Source of the DNA: a virus
Length of the DNA: 20,966 bases
Reading direction: 5' to 3' (one strand)
Virus record (IMG/VR): IMGVR_UViG_3300032304_002340
Span: 1 to 20,966 of that record
Shown: positions 16,220 to 20,965 of the stretch, piece after piece
How the letters are laid out: each line of letters starts with the position of its first letter
Numbering within the stretch: the first letter of the stretch is position 1
Made by a program: the position numbers and the translations under genes
Notes under the pieces: generated by a model
Told to the model about the DNA's origin: nothing
Database searches by the model: none
What the model saw: only the letters and a program-made list of their open reading frames with translations

Positions 16220-16648
16220 TTATTTGAAGATATCTTCCAATTCAGATTTAATTTTAGCTAAATGAGCACATTTTTCATACTCTTCAGCCTGCTCAAAGTA
16301 TTTTATAGTTACATTAAGAGAAGGAATAGTATCAGGAGTACTTCCAAGGATTAAATTTTCAGCATGGAATGGAATTGAAACATCTAGTTTTTCTATATAA
16401 TACCATGCCTTATTAAAGATAATCCAATTTCCTAGTTCTTCAGATTCTTTTAAATCAGTACTAGGATCAATATTATTAAATATATCCCTAATGTATTCAT
16501 CAAATCCTCTATAATTTTTTATTATCTTTGTAAACATCCCAACCCAGTATACCGGGTGTTCAGTAAAATCTAAAATAGGAGGTTTATCCTTCTTTAGAGC
16601 ATTATCCTCACTAGCAAATAAATTAAAAAGATCTTCGACAGTCATCAT
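16220..16648 (-). CDS. Hypothetical protein with C-terminal helical pair
   Basis: This 142-residue protein is acidic and soluble and begins MMTVEDLFNLFASEDNALKK; the second Met may be the real start. Residues 36-75 are aromatic-rich and helical (YWVGMFTKIIKNYRGFDEYI). The C-terminal segment NVTIKYFEQAEEYEKCAHLA followed by a charged helix looks like the helical UVR-type hairpin ('AA..EDYE.AA.LRD.I'), a protein-protein contact element seen in UvrB, UvrC and Clp adaptors. With a ClpP-like protease 0.9 kb upstream in the same block, an adaptor role is conceivable, but the evidence is one short motif. The 30-nt spacer before it and 57-nt spacer after it show no terminator. Confidence 0.6.
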   Translation of the reverse strand: MMTVEDLFNLFASEDNALKKDKPPILDFTEHPVYWVGMFTKIIKNYRGFDEYIRDIFNNIDPSTDLKESEELGNWIIFNKAWYYIEKLDVSIPFHAENLILGSTPDTIPSLNVTIKYFEQAEEYEKCAHLAKIKSELEDIFK

Positions 16649-16678
16649 ATATATACATATATGTAGTCTTGAAAAAAA

Positions 16679-17206
16679 TCAATCCCACCATTTATCTATA
16701 TTTTTAGCTATAAATTTGTAAGCGTCTTTTTTATCTTTTCTATATTGTTTACGAGCAGTATCAAGTGCTTTTCCAAACTCTATACGATATTGCTCTTCCT
16801 CTTCCTCAGTATTTACTTTTTCAGTTTTTGATTTCATCTCATAAGTAAGTACTTCACCATTCTCATTACACTCATAAGGTTCAAAACTAAAAGCTGTTAG
16901 ACCCCATTTTTGTTCCAATTCCTCCATAGCTGGGGCTTCATGAAACTCCCAACTATCTCGAGTCATATGTAATCGTTCAATTGCGTCTTGAATCTCTCTC
17001 GCAATATTGCCAGCTTCAACACTATGTGCTTTGCCTGAGAGATAAAAGTCTCTAGTGAATTCAAGTTTCCTAATAAGAATCTCTGTTATATAGTTATTAT
17101 CCCAATCTCTATCTTTCCAAATGGTGGGTAACCATCGTAGTATATTCTTGATTCGACGATAGAAGTTTTTAAATGGGTAAGTGATATTACTGATTGTGGG
17201 GAGCAT
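16679..17206 (-). CDS. Conserved phage protein of unknown function (WKDRDWD family)
   Basis: I place the start at the ATG at 17206, giving 175 residues. The frame stays open to 17335, but that extension lies wholly inside the upstream gene and is unlike the rest. The segment LPTIWKDRDWDNNYITEI (residues 26-43) followed by KLEFTRDFYLSGKAHSV is a pattern I recognise from many tailed phages, where 'W.DRDWD..Y....L..KL......F......'  marks a conserved protein of unknown function. The C-terminal part has a Glu run (TEEEEEQY) and a basic helix ending in DKWWD. With this start the gene overlaps the upstream gene by 20 nt. No enzyme motif is visible. Confidence 0.72.
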   Translation of the reverse strand: MLPTISNITYPFKNFYRRIKNILRWLPTIWKDRDWDNNYITEILIRKLEFTRDFYLSGKAHSVEAGNIAREIQDAIERLHMTRDSWEFHEAPAMEELEQKWGLTAFSFEPYECNENGEVLTYEMKSKTEKVNTEEEEEQYRIEFGKALDTARKQYRKDKKDAYKFIAKNIDKWWD

Positions 17207-17519
17207 TTTTAATGTAATTATTAGTGAGTAAATATTGGTATAAACTTGGTAAATCATAGCAAATAGGAATTTTATCATTATCCCAAGCAAGTAGATCTTC
17301 TCGCCCACCGTTACCTTCAATATAATTCTTTTCATAGAGGAACCAACTCAACCAATCATAACCAGATTCAGTTAATACTTGCCTCCACAGTAAATCTATT
17401 ACATAATTGTTATCATCAAATGCTTCTACTAAATCAATTTTGAGTTTATAGGCATCCTCAACCATTTCGTGGTGACTCATCATCCTATTGATGATTTGCT
17501 CAAATTCTAAATACGTCAT
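17187..17519 (-). CDS. Conserved phage hypothetical protein
   Basis: This 110-residue protein starts MTYLEFEQIINRMMSHHEMV. It contains an internal segment SGYDWLSWFLYEKNYIEGN and then LLAWDNDKIPICYDLPSLYQ, a layout I associate with small conserved proteins of T4-like aquatic phages ('YDWLNWFLYE'). It is acidic, rich in aromatic residues, and has no membrane span. It follows the ClpP-like gene by 17 nt and overlaps the next gene by 20 nt. The pairing with the WKDRDWD protein appears in other phages as far as I recall, which suggests a joint role, but none is known. Confidence 0.72.
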   Translation of the reverse strand: MTYLEFEQIINRMMSHHEMVEDAYKLKIDLVEAFDDNNYVIDLLWRQVLTESGYDWLSWFLYEKNYIEGNGGREDLLAWDNDKIPICYDLPSLYQYLLTNNYIKNAPHNQ

Positions 17520-17536
17520 AACCTTTTAAATTTAAT

Positions 17537-18115
17537 TTATATAATTTCATCTACCAACCCATACTTTAATGCTTCTTCAGCACCAAAATACCAATCATAC
17601 TTAGCTTTTTTAACCTCATCTAGCTGTTTACGTTTAAACCCAGTCTTAGATATTAAATAATCATCGTATGTTTTCATCAAACGTTTTACTTCCTCAATGT
17701 TTTCAACTATAATGGAAAGCTTATCATCAGGGATACTATCAGAACACTCATGATACATAAACGTAGATAATCTATAACCAAAACGTTTATGACCAGAAGC
17801 CAAGATCAGCAAAGCCATAGACATAGCCGAACCATAACAATACGTATATACGGGAGTTTTTGATGTTTCTATAGCACCTATAAGACCAAAACCATCATAT
17901 ATCGAACCACCAAAACTATTAATAATAAACTTAATGGGTTTACGTTCGTAGTGATTTACACTATCCTCATTCTCGTCGTCGTACTCATTTATATCAAAAA
18001 TAAATTGAATAGCTTCTTGAACGGTTGATTCATCAACATAATCACTAAACACTATACTTCTTACCGGATTATCTCTATCAAATATCCTATTATGTTTATG
18101 CAACTGTTGAGCCAT
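17537..18115 (-). CDS. clpP: ClpP-like serine protease
   Basis: This 192-residue protein has the ClpP fold and a complete catalytic triad: Ser99 in YGSAMSMALLILASG, His122 in STFMYHECSD, and Asp174 in KKAKYDWYFGAEEALKYGLVD. The oxyanion-type motif SFGGSIYDGFGLI (residues 67-79) matches 'S.GG....G..I'. Length is that of host ClpP (about 195). Family knowledge: ClpP forms tetradecameric barrels that degrade proteins delivered by ClpX/ClpA-type unfoldases; some phages use ClpP-like enzymes as capsid maturation proteases. No capsid or scaffold gene is near, so I favour a role in remodelling host or phage proteins, with mixing into host ClpP barrels possible. It is the first gene of its block, with a Bacteroidota-type promoter just upstream. 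Confidence 0.88.
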   Translation of the reverse strand: MAQQLHKHNRIFDRDNPVRSIVFSDYVDESTVQEAIQFIFDINEYDDENEDSVNHYERKPIKFIINSFGGSIYDGFGLIGAIETSKTPVYTYCYGSAMSMALLILASGHKRFGYRLSTFMYHECSDSIPDDKLSIIVENIEEVKRLMKTYDDYLISKTGFKRKQLDEVKKAKYDWYFGAEEALKYGLVDEII

Positions 18116-18151
18116 GTTGATACATATATTAATGTTAAATAGTTTGCACTA

Positions 18152-18182
18152 TAAAGATATGACCTATAGTTTAATCTCCAAA
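18152..18182 (-). promoter_or_regulatory. Bacteroidota-type promoter of the clpP-led block
   Basis: On the minus strand TTTG (18182-18179) is followed after 19 bp by TATCTTTA (18159-18152), matching the Bacteroidota consensus TTTG-N19-TAnnTTTG except for the last base. Initiation would fall near 18146, leaving about 30 nt before the clpP ATG. The first 13 bases, TTTGGAGATTAAA, recur on the plus strand at 18764-18776 at the head of a similar promoter. Confidence 0.65.
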
Positions 18183-18240
18183 CTAACTTAGATTTTCTTT
18201 AGCATACACCAAATCCCCTACCCCCACATCTTTCCTACTC

Positions 18241-18254
18241 ATATCCGTATATAC
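18241..18254 (+). repeat. 14-nt direct repeat, copy 1 (ATATCCGTATATAC)
   Basis: An exact 14-base copy of the sequence at 18892-18905, 651 bp away. The two copies flank the small membrane-protein gene and lie in the non-coding stretches on each side of it. It could be a protein-binding site or the trace of an insertion or duplication. The rest of 18116-18296 holds the clpP promoter and no gene that I can see. Confidence 0.6.
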
Positions 18255-18296
18255 ATTAATATACAATTAGTAAAACGTTATACTACCTTATGCGTA

Positions 18297-18635
18297 TCAA
18301 TCCATAAACAATTGCACACACACGATTACTACCGCTAATAACACGCATATTAACGTTTTAAGTTTAAATGGTTCAGCAAAAACATAATGCGACATTATCA
18401 CAAACATCACAGTACCAATGGCGAAACCTATGAGACGTGAGGGCCAAATTTCACCACCAAAATGTACTACCATATGTCGTACTGAAGCTATAAAAAGGTA
18501 GGAAATTGGGATTCCCATTAGTACCATTAGGTGGGGGTGTTGTTTTGCCCAGGGCCATTTGAATTGGCCTTGTAACTGGATAAATGTGATTGCTTGGGCG
18601 AGAGCACCAAGGAGGATTCCTATAATAAGATTCAT
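18297..18635 (-). CDS. Small multi-pass membrane protein
   Basis: I choose the ATG at 18635 (112 residues); the frame can be extended to a GTG at 18698, but that extension is poorly protein-like. There are four hydrophobic segments: about residues 2-20 (NLIIGILLGALAQAITFI), 36-53 (LMVLMGIPISYLFIASV), 69-87 (LIGFAIGTVMFVIMSHYVF) and 94-110 (LICVLLAVVIVCVQLFM), with a charged/aromatic loop QFKWPWAKQHPH after the first. There is no signal peptide cleavage site or enzyme motif. I do not recognise a named family. The gene stands alone between two non-coding stretches, so it may be separately regulated. A role in the inner membrane, such as superinfection exclusion or membrane remodelling, is possible but unsupported. 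Confidence 0.68.
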   Translation of the reverse strand: MNLIIGILLGALAQAITFIQLQGQFKWPWAKQHPHLMVLMGIPISYLFIASVRHMVVHFGGEIWPSRLIGFAIGTVMFVIMSHYVFAEPFKLKTLICVLLAVVIVCVQLFMD

Positions 18636-18763
18636 GGGCTGGAATATAATAAGGCTACTTTCATAAAGCAAGTATATTTGTATATCTCTTTCCGACACAC
18701 TATAGGTGTAGTACTCTACGAGAACGCCCCTTTGAATTTTTTTGCGAAATCCCTATAGGTAAA

Positions 18764-18795
18764 TTTGGAGATTAAAAATAGCGTGCGTATCTTTA
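18764..18795 (+). promoter_or_regulatory. Bacteroidota-type promoter facing into the non-coding interval
   Basis: On the plus strand TTTG (18764-18767) is followed after 20 bp by TATCTTTA (18788-18795). The first 13 bases, TTTGGAGATTAAA, and the -7 box are identical to those of the clpP promoter on the other strand; the spacer is one base longer. A transcript starting near 18801 would run rightwards through the repeat-rich interval and antisense to the lipoprotein gene. Confidence 0.5.
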
Positions 18796-18891
18796 GAGTA
18801 CGGGAGAAAAAGAAAATAAGGATGTGGATGAAAATGTGTGAGTGATACGGGGGTGGGGTAATATTAAGGGATAACAAGGGTGTTTGGTGTT

Positions 18892-18905
18892 ATATCCGTA
18901 TATAC
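18892..18905 (+). repeat. 14-nt direct repeat, copy 2 (ATATCCGTATATAC)
   Basis: Exact match to 18241-18254 in the same orientation, on the other side of the small membrane-protein gene. The bases just outside the repeat differ between copies, so the identity stops sharply at 14 nt. Confidence 0.6.
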
Positions 18906-18952
18906 TAATCGACCTGCTATAGTTATACTTTATATATTAATTAATCTAAACT

Positions 18953-18998
18953 CACCACGGCATGGCTATACGCGTCATGGACGGCGGCGCACGTGGTG
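18953..18998. repeat. GC-rich inverted repeat
   Basis: CACCACG at 18953-18959 pairs with CGTGGTG at 18992-18998, a perfect 7-bp stem around a 32-nt GC-rich loop containing CATGG and CCATG-like half-sites. Such GC content is unusual in this A/T-rich genome. It could be part of a structured RNA read from the plus-strand promoter at 18764, or a protein-binding site. Confidence 0.4.
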
Positions 18999-19049
18999 GT
19001 ACAATACTACTATACGCATACCGTATGTATACGCCATATATATATACGC
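18967..19049 (+). repeat. Cluster of four TATACGC motifs
   Basis: TATACGC occurs exactly at 18967, 19011, 19028 and 19043, all in the same orientation, with related GTATAC and CGTATA sequences between them. Four copies of a 7-mer in 83 bp look like iterated protein-binding sites (iteron-like). The spacing is irregular (44, 17 and 15 bp), so a regular array is not formed. Confidence 0.45.
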
Positions 19050-19070
19050 CACACCTACTCAGTAACACAA

Positions 19071-19086
19071 TGGGGCTCTCGCCCCA
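19071..19086 (-). other. Stable GNRA-type hairpin downstream of the lipoprotein gene
   Basis: Read on the minus strand the RNA would be UGGGGC-GAGA-GCCCCA, a perfect 6-bp GC-rich stem closed by a GAGA (GNRA) tetraloop. It lies about 36 nt after the lipoprotein stop. There is no U-tract after it, so it is not a standard intrinsic terminator; it may block 3' exonucleases or end transcription inefficiently. Confidence 0.5.
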
Positions 19087-19121
19087 CCATGTCTAACCAC
19101 TTAAATCCTAAAAAACAACTA

Positions 19122-19313
19122 CTAACGACTCCAACCACAACCACCATTATCACGCTTGATAAAATTATCATGATGGGTGGAACGCAAATGCTTTTGGTAA
19201 CCATAATCAACATGCGACGATGATGAACATGATGTTAACATCGCAGCAGCAATAACAATTACTAATACAGCAAAAACAACACGACAAATAGATCCAACGT
19301 TTTTCATACTCAT
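19122..19313 (-). CDS. Small predicted lipoprotein
   Basis: This 63-residue protein has a lipoprotein signal: residues 1-28 are a short basic start, a hydrophobic core (VVFAVLVIVIAAAM) and the lipobox Leu26-Thr27-Ser28-Cys29. The mature part of about 35 residues is Ser-, His- and Gly-rich and ends GGCGWSR. A second ATG two codons in (19307) may be the start. The residues after Cys29 are Ser, not the Lys/Asp/Glu of the Bacteroidota surface-export signal, so a periplasmic-facing anchor is more likely. It has its own phage-type promoter at 19340-19375. Function is unknown; envelope-located phage lipoproteins often act in superinfection exclusion, which is inference here. The fold of the mature part is not recognisable. 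Confidence 0.72.
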   Translation of the reverse strand: MSMKNVGSICRVVFAVLVIVIAAAMLTSCSSSSHVDYGYQKHLRSTHHDNFIKRDNGGCGWSR

Positions 19314-19339
19314 TATATTTTTAATTATTAAACTTATGA

Positions 19340-19375
19340 TGTAAAAATAATATATCTATTTAAATTCTCTCGGGT
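19340..19375 (-). promoter_or_regulatory. Phage-type promoter, copy at lipoprotein gene
   Basis: ACCCGAGA (19375-19368) is followed after 13 bp by TATATTATTTTTACA (19354-19340) on the minus strand, about 26 nt before the lipoprotein ATG. The same pair with the same 13-bp gap precedes three other small genes. The leader ends with AATAATTAA, shared among the copies. Confidence 0.7.
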
Positions 19376-19410
19376 AGCAAATATGAATGCTTAACTGACA
19401 CACCCACTAA

Positions 19411-19617
19411 TTAAGATATCTCAGCCAAATGCTCTGCAGCATAAGCTGTGAATATCATTGATATAAAAAACATGATTACACCATATATTGGAGACATAAT
19501 CCAAGACATATAAATGTTTAAATCAAGTGTAATAATGCTTGCAACAGCAGCCGGCGTAATAAACACACCCATAAACACAACACATACTTTCCAGTAAATT
19601 GAGAATAGCTTTTTCAT
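19411..19617 (-). CDS. Small two-span membrane protein
   Basis: I place the start at the ATG at 19617 (68 residues, MKKLFSIYWKVCVVFMGVFI). The frame is open up to 19686, but that extension covers the promoter at 19646-19681, so it is not translated from that promoter. There are two hydrophobic segments, about residues 8-30 (YWKVCVVFMGVFITPAAVAS) and 40-60 (SPIYGVIMFFISMIFTAYAA), with a short Asp-containing turn between them and an acidic C-terminus (EHLAEIS). The first segment may act as a signal anchor. No family is recognised. It has its own promoter and seems to be one of a set of singly transcribed small genes. No terminator hairpin is seen between its stop and the next promoter. Confidence 0.65.
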   Translation of the reverse strand: MKKLFSIYWKVCVVFMGVFITPAAVASIITLDLNIYMSWIMSPIYGVIMFFISMIFTAYAAEHLAEIS

Positions 19618-19645
19618 AATCGTAATTATTATATTTAATTTATAT

Positions 19646-19681
19646 TGTAAAAATAATATAAATAATTTCACAATCTCGGGT
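19646..19681 (-). promoter_or_regulatory. Phage-type promoter, copy at two-span membrane-protein gene
   Basis: ACCCGAGA (19681-19674), 13 bp, then TATATTATTTTTACA (19660-19646) on the minus strand, 28 nt before the ATG at 19617. It begins 3 bp after the T-run of the terminator at 19685-19711, so the end of one unit and the start of the next abut. Confidence 0.72.
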
Positions 19682-19684
19682 AAC

Positions 19685-19711
19685 AAAAAGGGGTATCATT
19701 ATTGATACCCC
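19685..19711 (-). terminator. Intrinsic terminator after the RGRP-repeat gene
   Basis: The minus-strand RNA folds as GGGGUAUCA-AUAA-UGAUACCCC, a perfect 9-bp stem with a 4-nt loop, followed by UUUUU. It lies 27 nt after the stop of the RGRP-repeat gene. The stem is nearly the same as that of the terminator at 20464-20492. Confidence 0.85.
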
Positions 19712-19738
19712 CCTTTGATTATATAACTAACCCCTTAA

Positions 19739-20083
19739 TTATATATCCAGCTTTGGTAATGCTGGGCGACCACGCTTCACTTCATAACCACTAGCAATTA
19801 ACTGTTCACGGACTGCTAAACGTTGTTGACGTGCACTATCAGCCACTACAGGGCGACCACGTCTTGCAACACCACCATTCGCTGCAGCACGCTCAGCTTG
19901 TTCAGCTAATCGCTTTTGACGTTCACTGTCAGCAACAACTGGGCGACCACGTTTCACTTCAACACCCGCGGCTTTACGAGCTTCAATTGCGGCGAGTCGT
20001 TGTTGGCGGACACTGTCTGGATTAACTGGGCGACCCAAGGTTACTACTACTTGATTTTCGGTGTTTTGGAACTGTGTGTTCAT
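19739..20083 (-). CDS. RGRP-repeat (AT-hook-like) putative DNA-binding protein
   Basis: This 114-residue protein is built from repeats of about 29-30 residues. Three near-complete units each start with GRP and continue with V..DS.RQ.RLA (for example RGRPVVADSERQKRLAEQAE), and a fourth partial RGRP unit ends the protein. The GRP cores lie at about residues 17-19, 46-48, 76-78 and 105-107. The last three read KRGRP, RRGRP and KRGRP, the core of the AT-hook, which binds the minor groove of A/T-rich DNA. Between hooks are short Ala/Arg/Glu-rich helices. The gene has its own promoter and a strong terminator. A role as nucleoid-like or transcription regulator on this A/T-rich genome is inferred. 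Similar RGRP-repeat proteins occur in other aquatic phages as I recall. GC content is higher than in its neighbours. Confidence 0.78.
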   Translation of the reverse strand: MNTQFQNTENQVVVTLGRPVNPDSVRQQRLAAIEARKAAGVEVKRGRPVVADSERQKRLAEQAERAAANGGVARRGRPVVADSARQQRLAVREQLIASGYEVKRGRPALPKLDI

Positions 20084-20124
20084 AACTTTTTTAATTATTA
20101 ATTATTATTATTTAAAATTTACAC

Positions 20125-20160
20125 TGTAAAAATAATATAAATACTTGCTTTATCTCGGTT
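20125..20160 (-). promoter_or_regulatory. Phage-type promoter, copy at RGRP-repeat gene
   Basis: AACCGAGA (20160-20153; one base differs from ACCCGAGA), 13 bp, then TATATTATTTTTACA (20139-20125) on the minus strand, 41 nt before the ATG at 20083. The downstream leader contains AATAATTAA like the other copies. Confidence 0.7.
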
Positions 20161-20178
20161 AAGAATTGTGTATTCTTA
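20160..20178 (-). terminator. Weak hairpin at the end of the small alpha/beta gene
   Basis: On the minus strand TAAGAAT and ATTCTTA form a 7-bp A/U-rich stem with a 5-nt loop, starting at the stop codon. There is no U-tract and the stem abuts the next promoter, so it may only slow transcription. This gene lacks the strong GGGGUAUCA terminator seen at two other units. Confidence 0.3.
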
Positions 20179-20385
20179 CTTACACTCTTTTATACTAATA
20201 CAATCAACACCCATGTCTTCATAATGTGTTTTATGGGTAGTGACTTCATCTTTGATTAAACTGCTTAAATCATGATTATGAGACATCATAGCTAATGCTA
20301 TAGCTGAATCAGCAGAGGCTGCTTCAATCGTGAATTCAACAGTAGTTGTAGCGGGAAGAATTTTTTTAATGATAAACTTTGGCAT
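20176..20385 (-). CDS. Small alpha/beta protein of unknown function
   Basis: This 69-residue protein starts MPKFIIKKILPATTTVEFTI. The pattern is two strands (residues 3-9 and 14-21), then EAASADSAIALAMM as a helix, and a final strand CISIKE. The 'V.FTIEA.S.D.A..LA' run is reminiscent of small DpnD/PcfM-like or similar phage proteins, but the match is weak. No membrane segment is present. It has its own phage-type promoter at 20426-20461, with a 40-nt A/T-rich leader and no Shine-Dalgarno sequence. I cannot assign a function. Confidence 0.65.
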   Translation of the reverse strand: MPKFIIKKILPATTTVEFTIEAASADSAIALAMMSHNHDLSSLIKDEVTTHKTHYEDMGVDCISIKECK

Positions 20386-20425
20386 AACGTTGTTTTTATT
20401 AATTATTTATATTTTTAATTTATAC

Positions 20426-20461
20426 TGTAAAAATAATATAATTATTTGCTTCATCTCGGGT
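20426..20461 (-). promoter_or_regulatory. Phage-type promoter, copy at small alpha/beta gene
   Basis: ACCCGAGA (20461-20454), 13 bp, then TATATTATTTTTACA (20440-20426) on the minus strand, 40 nt before the ATG at 20385. It follows the terminator of the preceding gene by 2 bp. The 15-base box is identical to those at 19340, 19646 and 20125. Confidence 0.72.
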
Positions 20462-20463
20462 AG

Positions 20464-20492
20464 AAAAAAGGGGTACCATTATATGATACCCC
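20464..20492 (-). terminator. Intrinsic terminator after the acidic-protein gene
   Basis: The minus-strand RNA folds as GGGGUAUCAU-AUA-AUGGUACCCC, a 10-bp stem with one G-U pair and a 3-nt loop, followed by UUUUUU. It lies about 29 nt after the stop at 20522. Confidence 0.85.
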
Positions 20493-20521
20493 CTTCTAAA
20501 TTAAATATAATAAACCACTAA

Positions 20522-20911
20522 TTAATCATCCCAACCTTCACCATACATTTTATTATCAATATCATCCACTTCAAATAAACCATAACTTACTCCAAAATCA
20601 TTATCATATATTCCAAAACTATCTCTAAATAAATCTTCTAAACTATATTCATACCAAGTCAATCCTAAATCATTTTCAATTATAAAATCACTTCCAAACC
20701 AATTACACATCATTTTATATAAAACACCATTATCCCTATCTAAATCTTCCAATACAATTTCTCTATCTTCTACTTCCTGGTCACAAAATTCATTTAACAA
20801 ATTAATATATTTATCTTTTAATTCATTATTTAAATTTAAATCATTAACATTTAACAATTCACTTTCTTTAAAATCTACCAAAAAATCCTTTAATTTAACT
20901 TGCTTTTTCAT
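20522..20911 (-). CDS. Small acidic protein of unknown function
   Basis: This 129-residue protein is strongly acidic (many Asp, Glu and Asn) and starts MKKQVKLKDFLVDFKESELL. The first ~60 residues are helical (NELKDKYINLLNEFCDQEVE); the second half is aromatic- and Asp-rich with a C-terminal EVDDIDNKMYGEGWDD. No membrane span or enzyme motif is present. Small acidic phage proteins of this kind often act as inhibitors or DNA mimics, but nothing here specifically shows it. The gene is bounded by its own promoter (box at 20951-20965) and a strong terminator, so it is transcribed alone. I do not recognise a family. Confidence 0.65.
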   Translation of the reverse strand: MKKQVKLKDFLVDFKESELLNVNDLNLNNELKDKYINLLNEFCDQEVEDREIVLEDLDRDNGVLYKMMCNWFGSDFIIENDLGLTWYEYSLEDLFRDSFGIYDNDFGVSYGLFEVDDIDNKMYGEGWDD

Positions 20912-20950
20912 AATTTTAATTATTTATTTATTATTATTTAAAACTTATAA

Positions 20951-20965
20951 TATAAAAATAATATA
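20951..20965 (-). promoter_or_regulatory. Phage-type promoter, partial copy at window edge
   Basis: TATATTATTTTTATA on the minus strand matches the 15-base box of the other copies in all but one position. It lies 39 nt before the ATG at 20911. The upstream ACCCGAGA, expected near 20979-20986, is outside the window. Confidence 0.6.

Larger units (their letters stand above)
18636..19121. other. Non-coding interval with repeats, promoter and structured elements
   Basis: Nearly 490 bases without a convincing gene on either strand. It holds a plus-strand promoter (18764-18795), the second ATATCCGTATATAC repeat (18892-18905), four TATACGC motifs (18967-19049), a 7-bp inverted repeat CACCACG/CGTGGTG (18953-18959 with 18992-18998) around a GC-rich core, and a stable hairpin (19071-19086). 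Open frames on the plus strand exist (for example 18962-19096, 44 codons) but have no family resemblance. The local GC content around 18955-19000 is well above the surrounding sequence. An untranslated RNA, a replication-related region or a regulatory hub would all fit. Confidence 0.6.

Noticed and set aside
16226-16237. 12-bp perfect palindrome GAAGATATCTTC.
   Set aside because: It lies inside the coding end of a gene and is isolated, with no related copy noticed, so it is likely incidental.
18967-19049. Repeated TATACGC considered as a CRISPR-like array.
   Set aside because: Units are only 7 nt, spacing is irregular and there are no conserved longer repeats.
18953-19090. Stem-forming GC-rich sequences considered as a tRNA gene.
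   Set aside because: No T-arm consensus, anticodon arm or 7-5-5 stem arrangement could be built from either strand.
18880-19223. Several plus-strand open frames of 44-76 codons in and beside the non-coding interval.
   Set aside because: Their translations are low-complexity (Tyr/Thr/Ile-rich), they overlap each other and the lipoprotein gene, and no family resemblance is seen.
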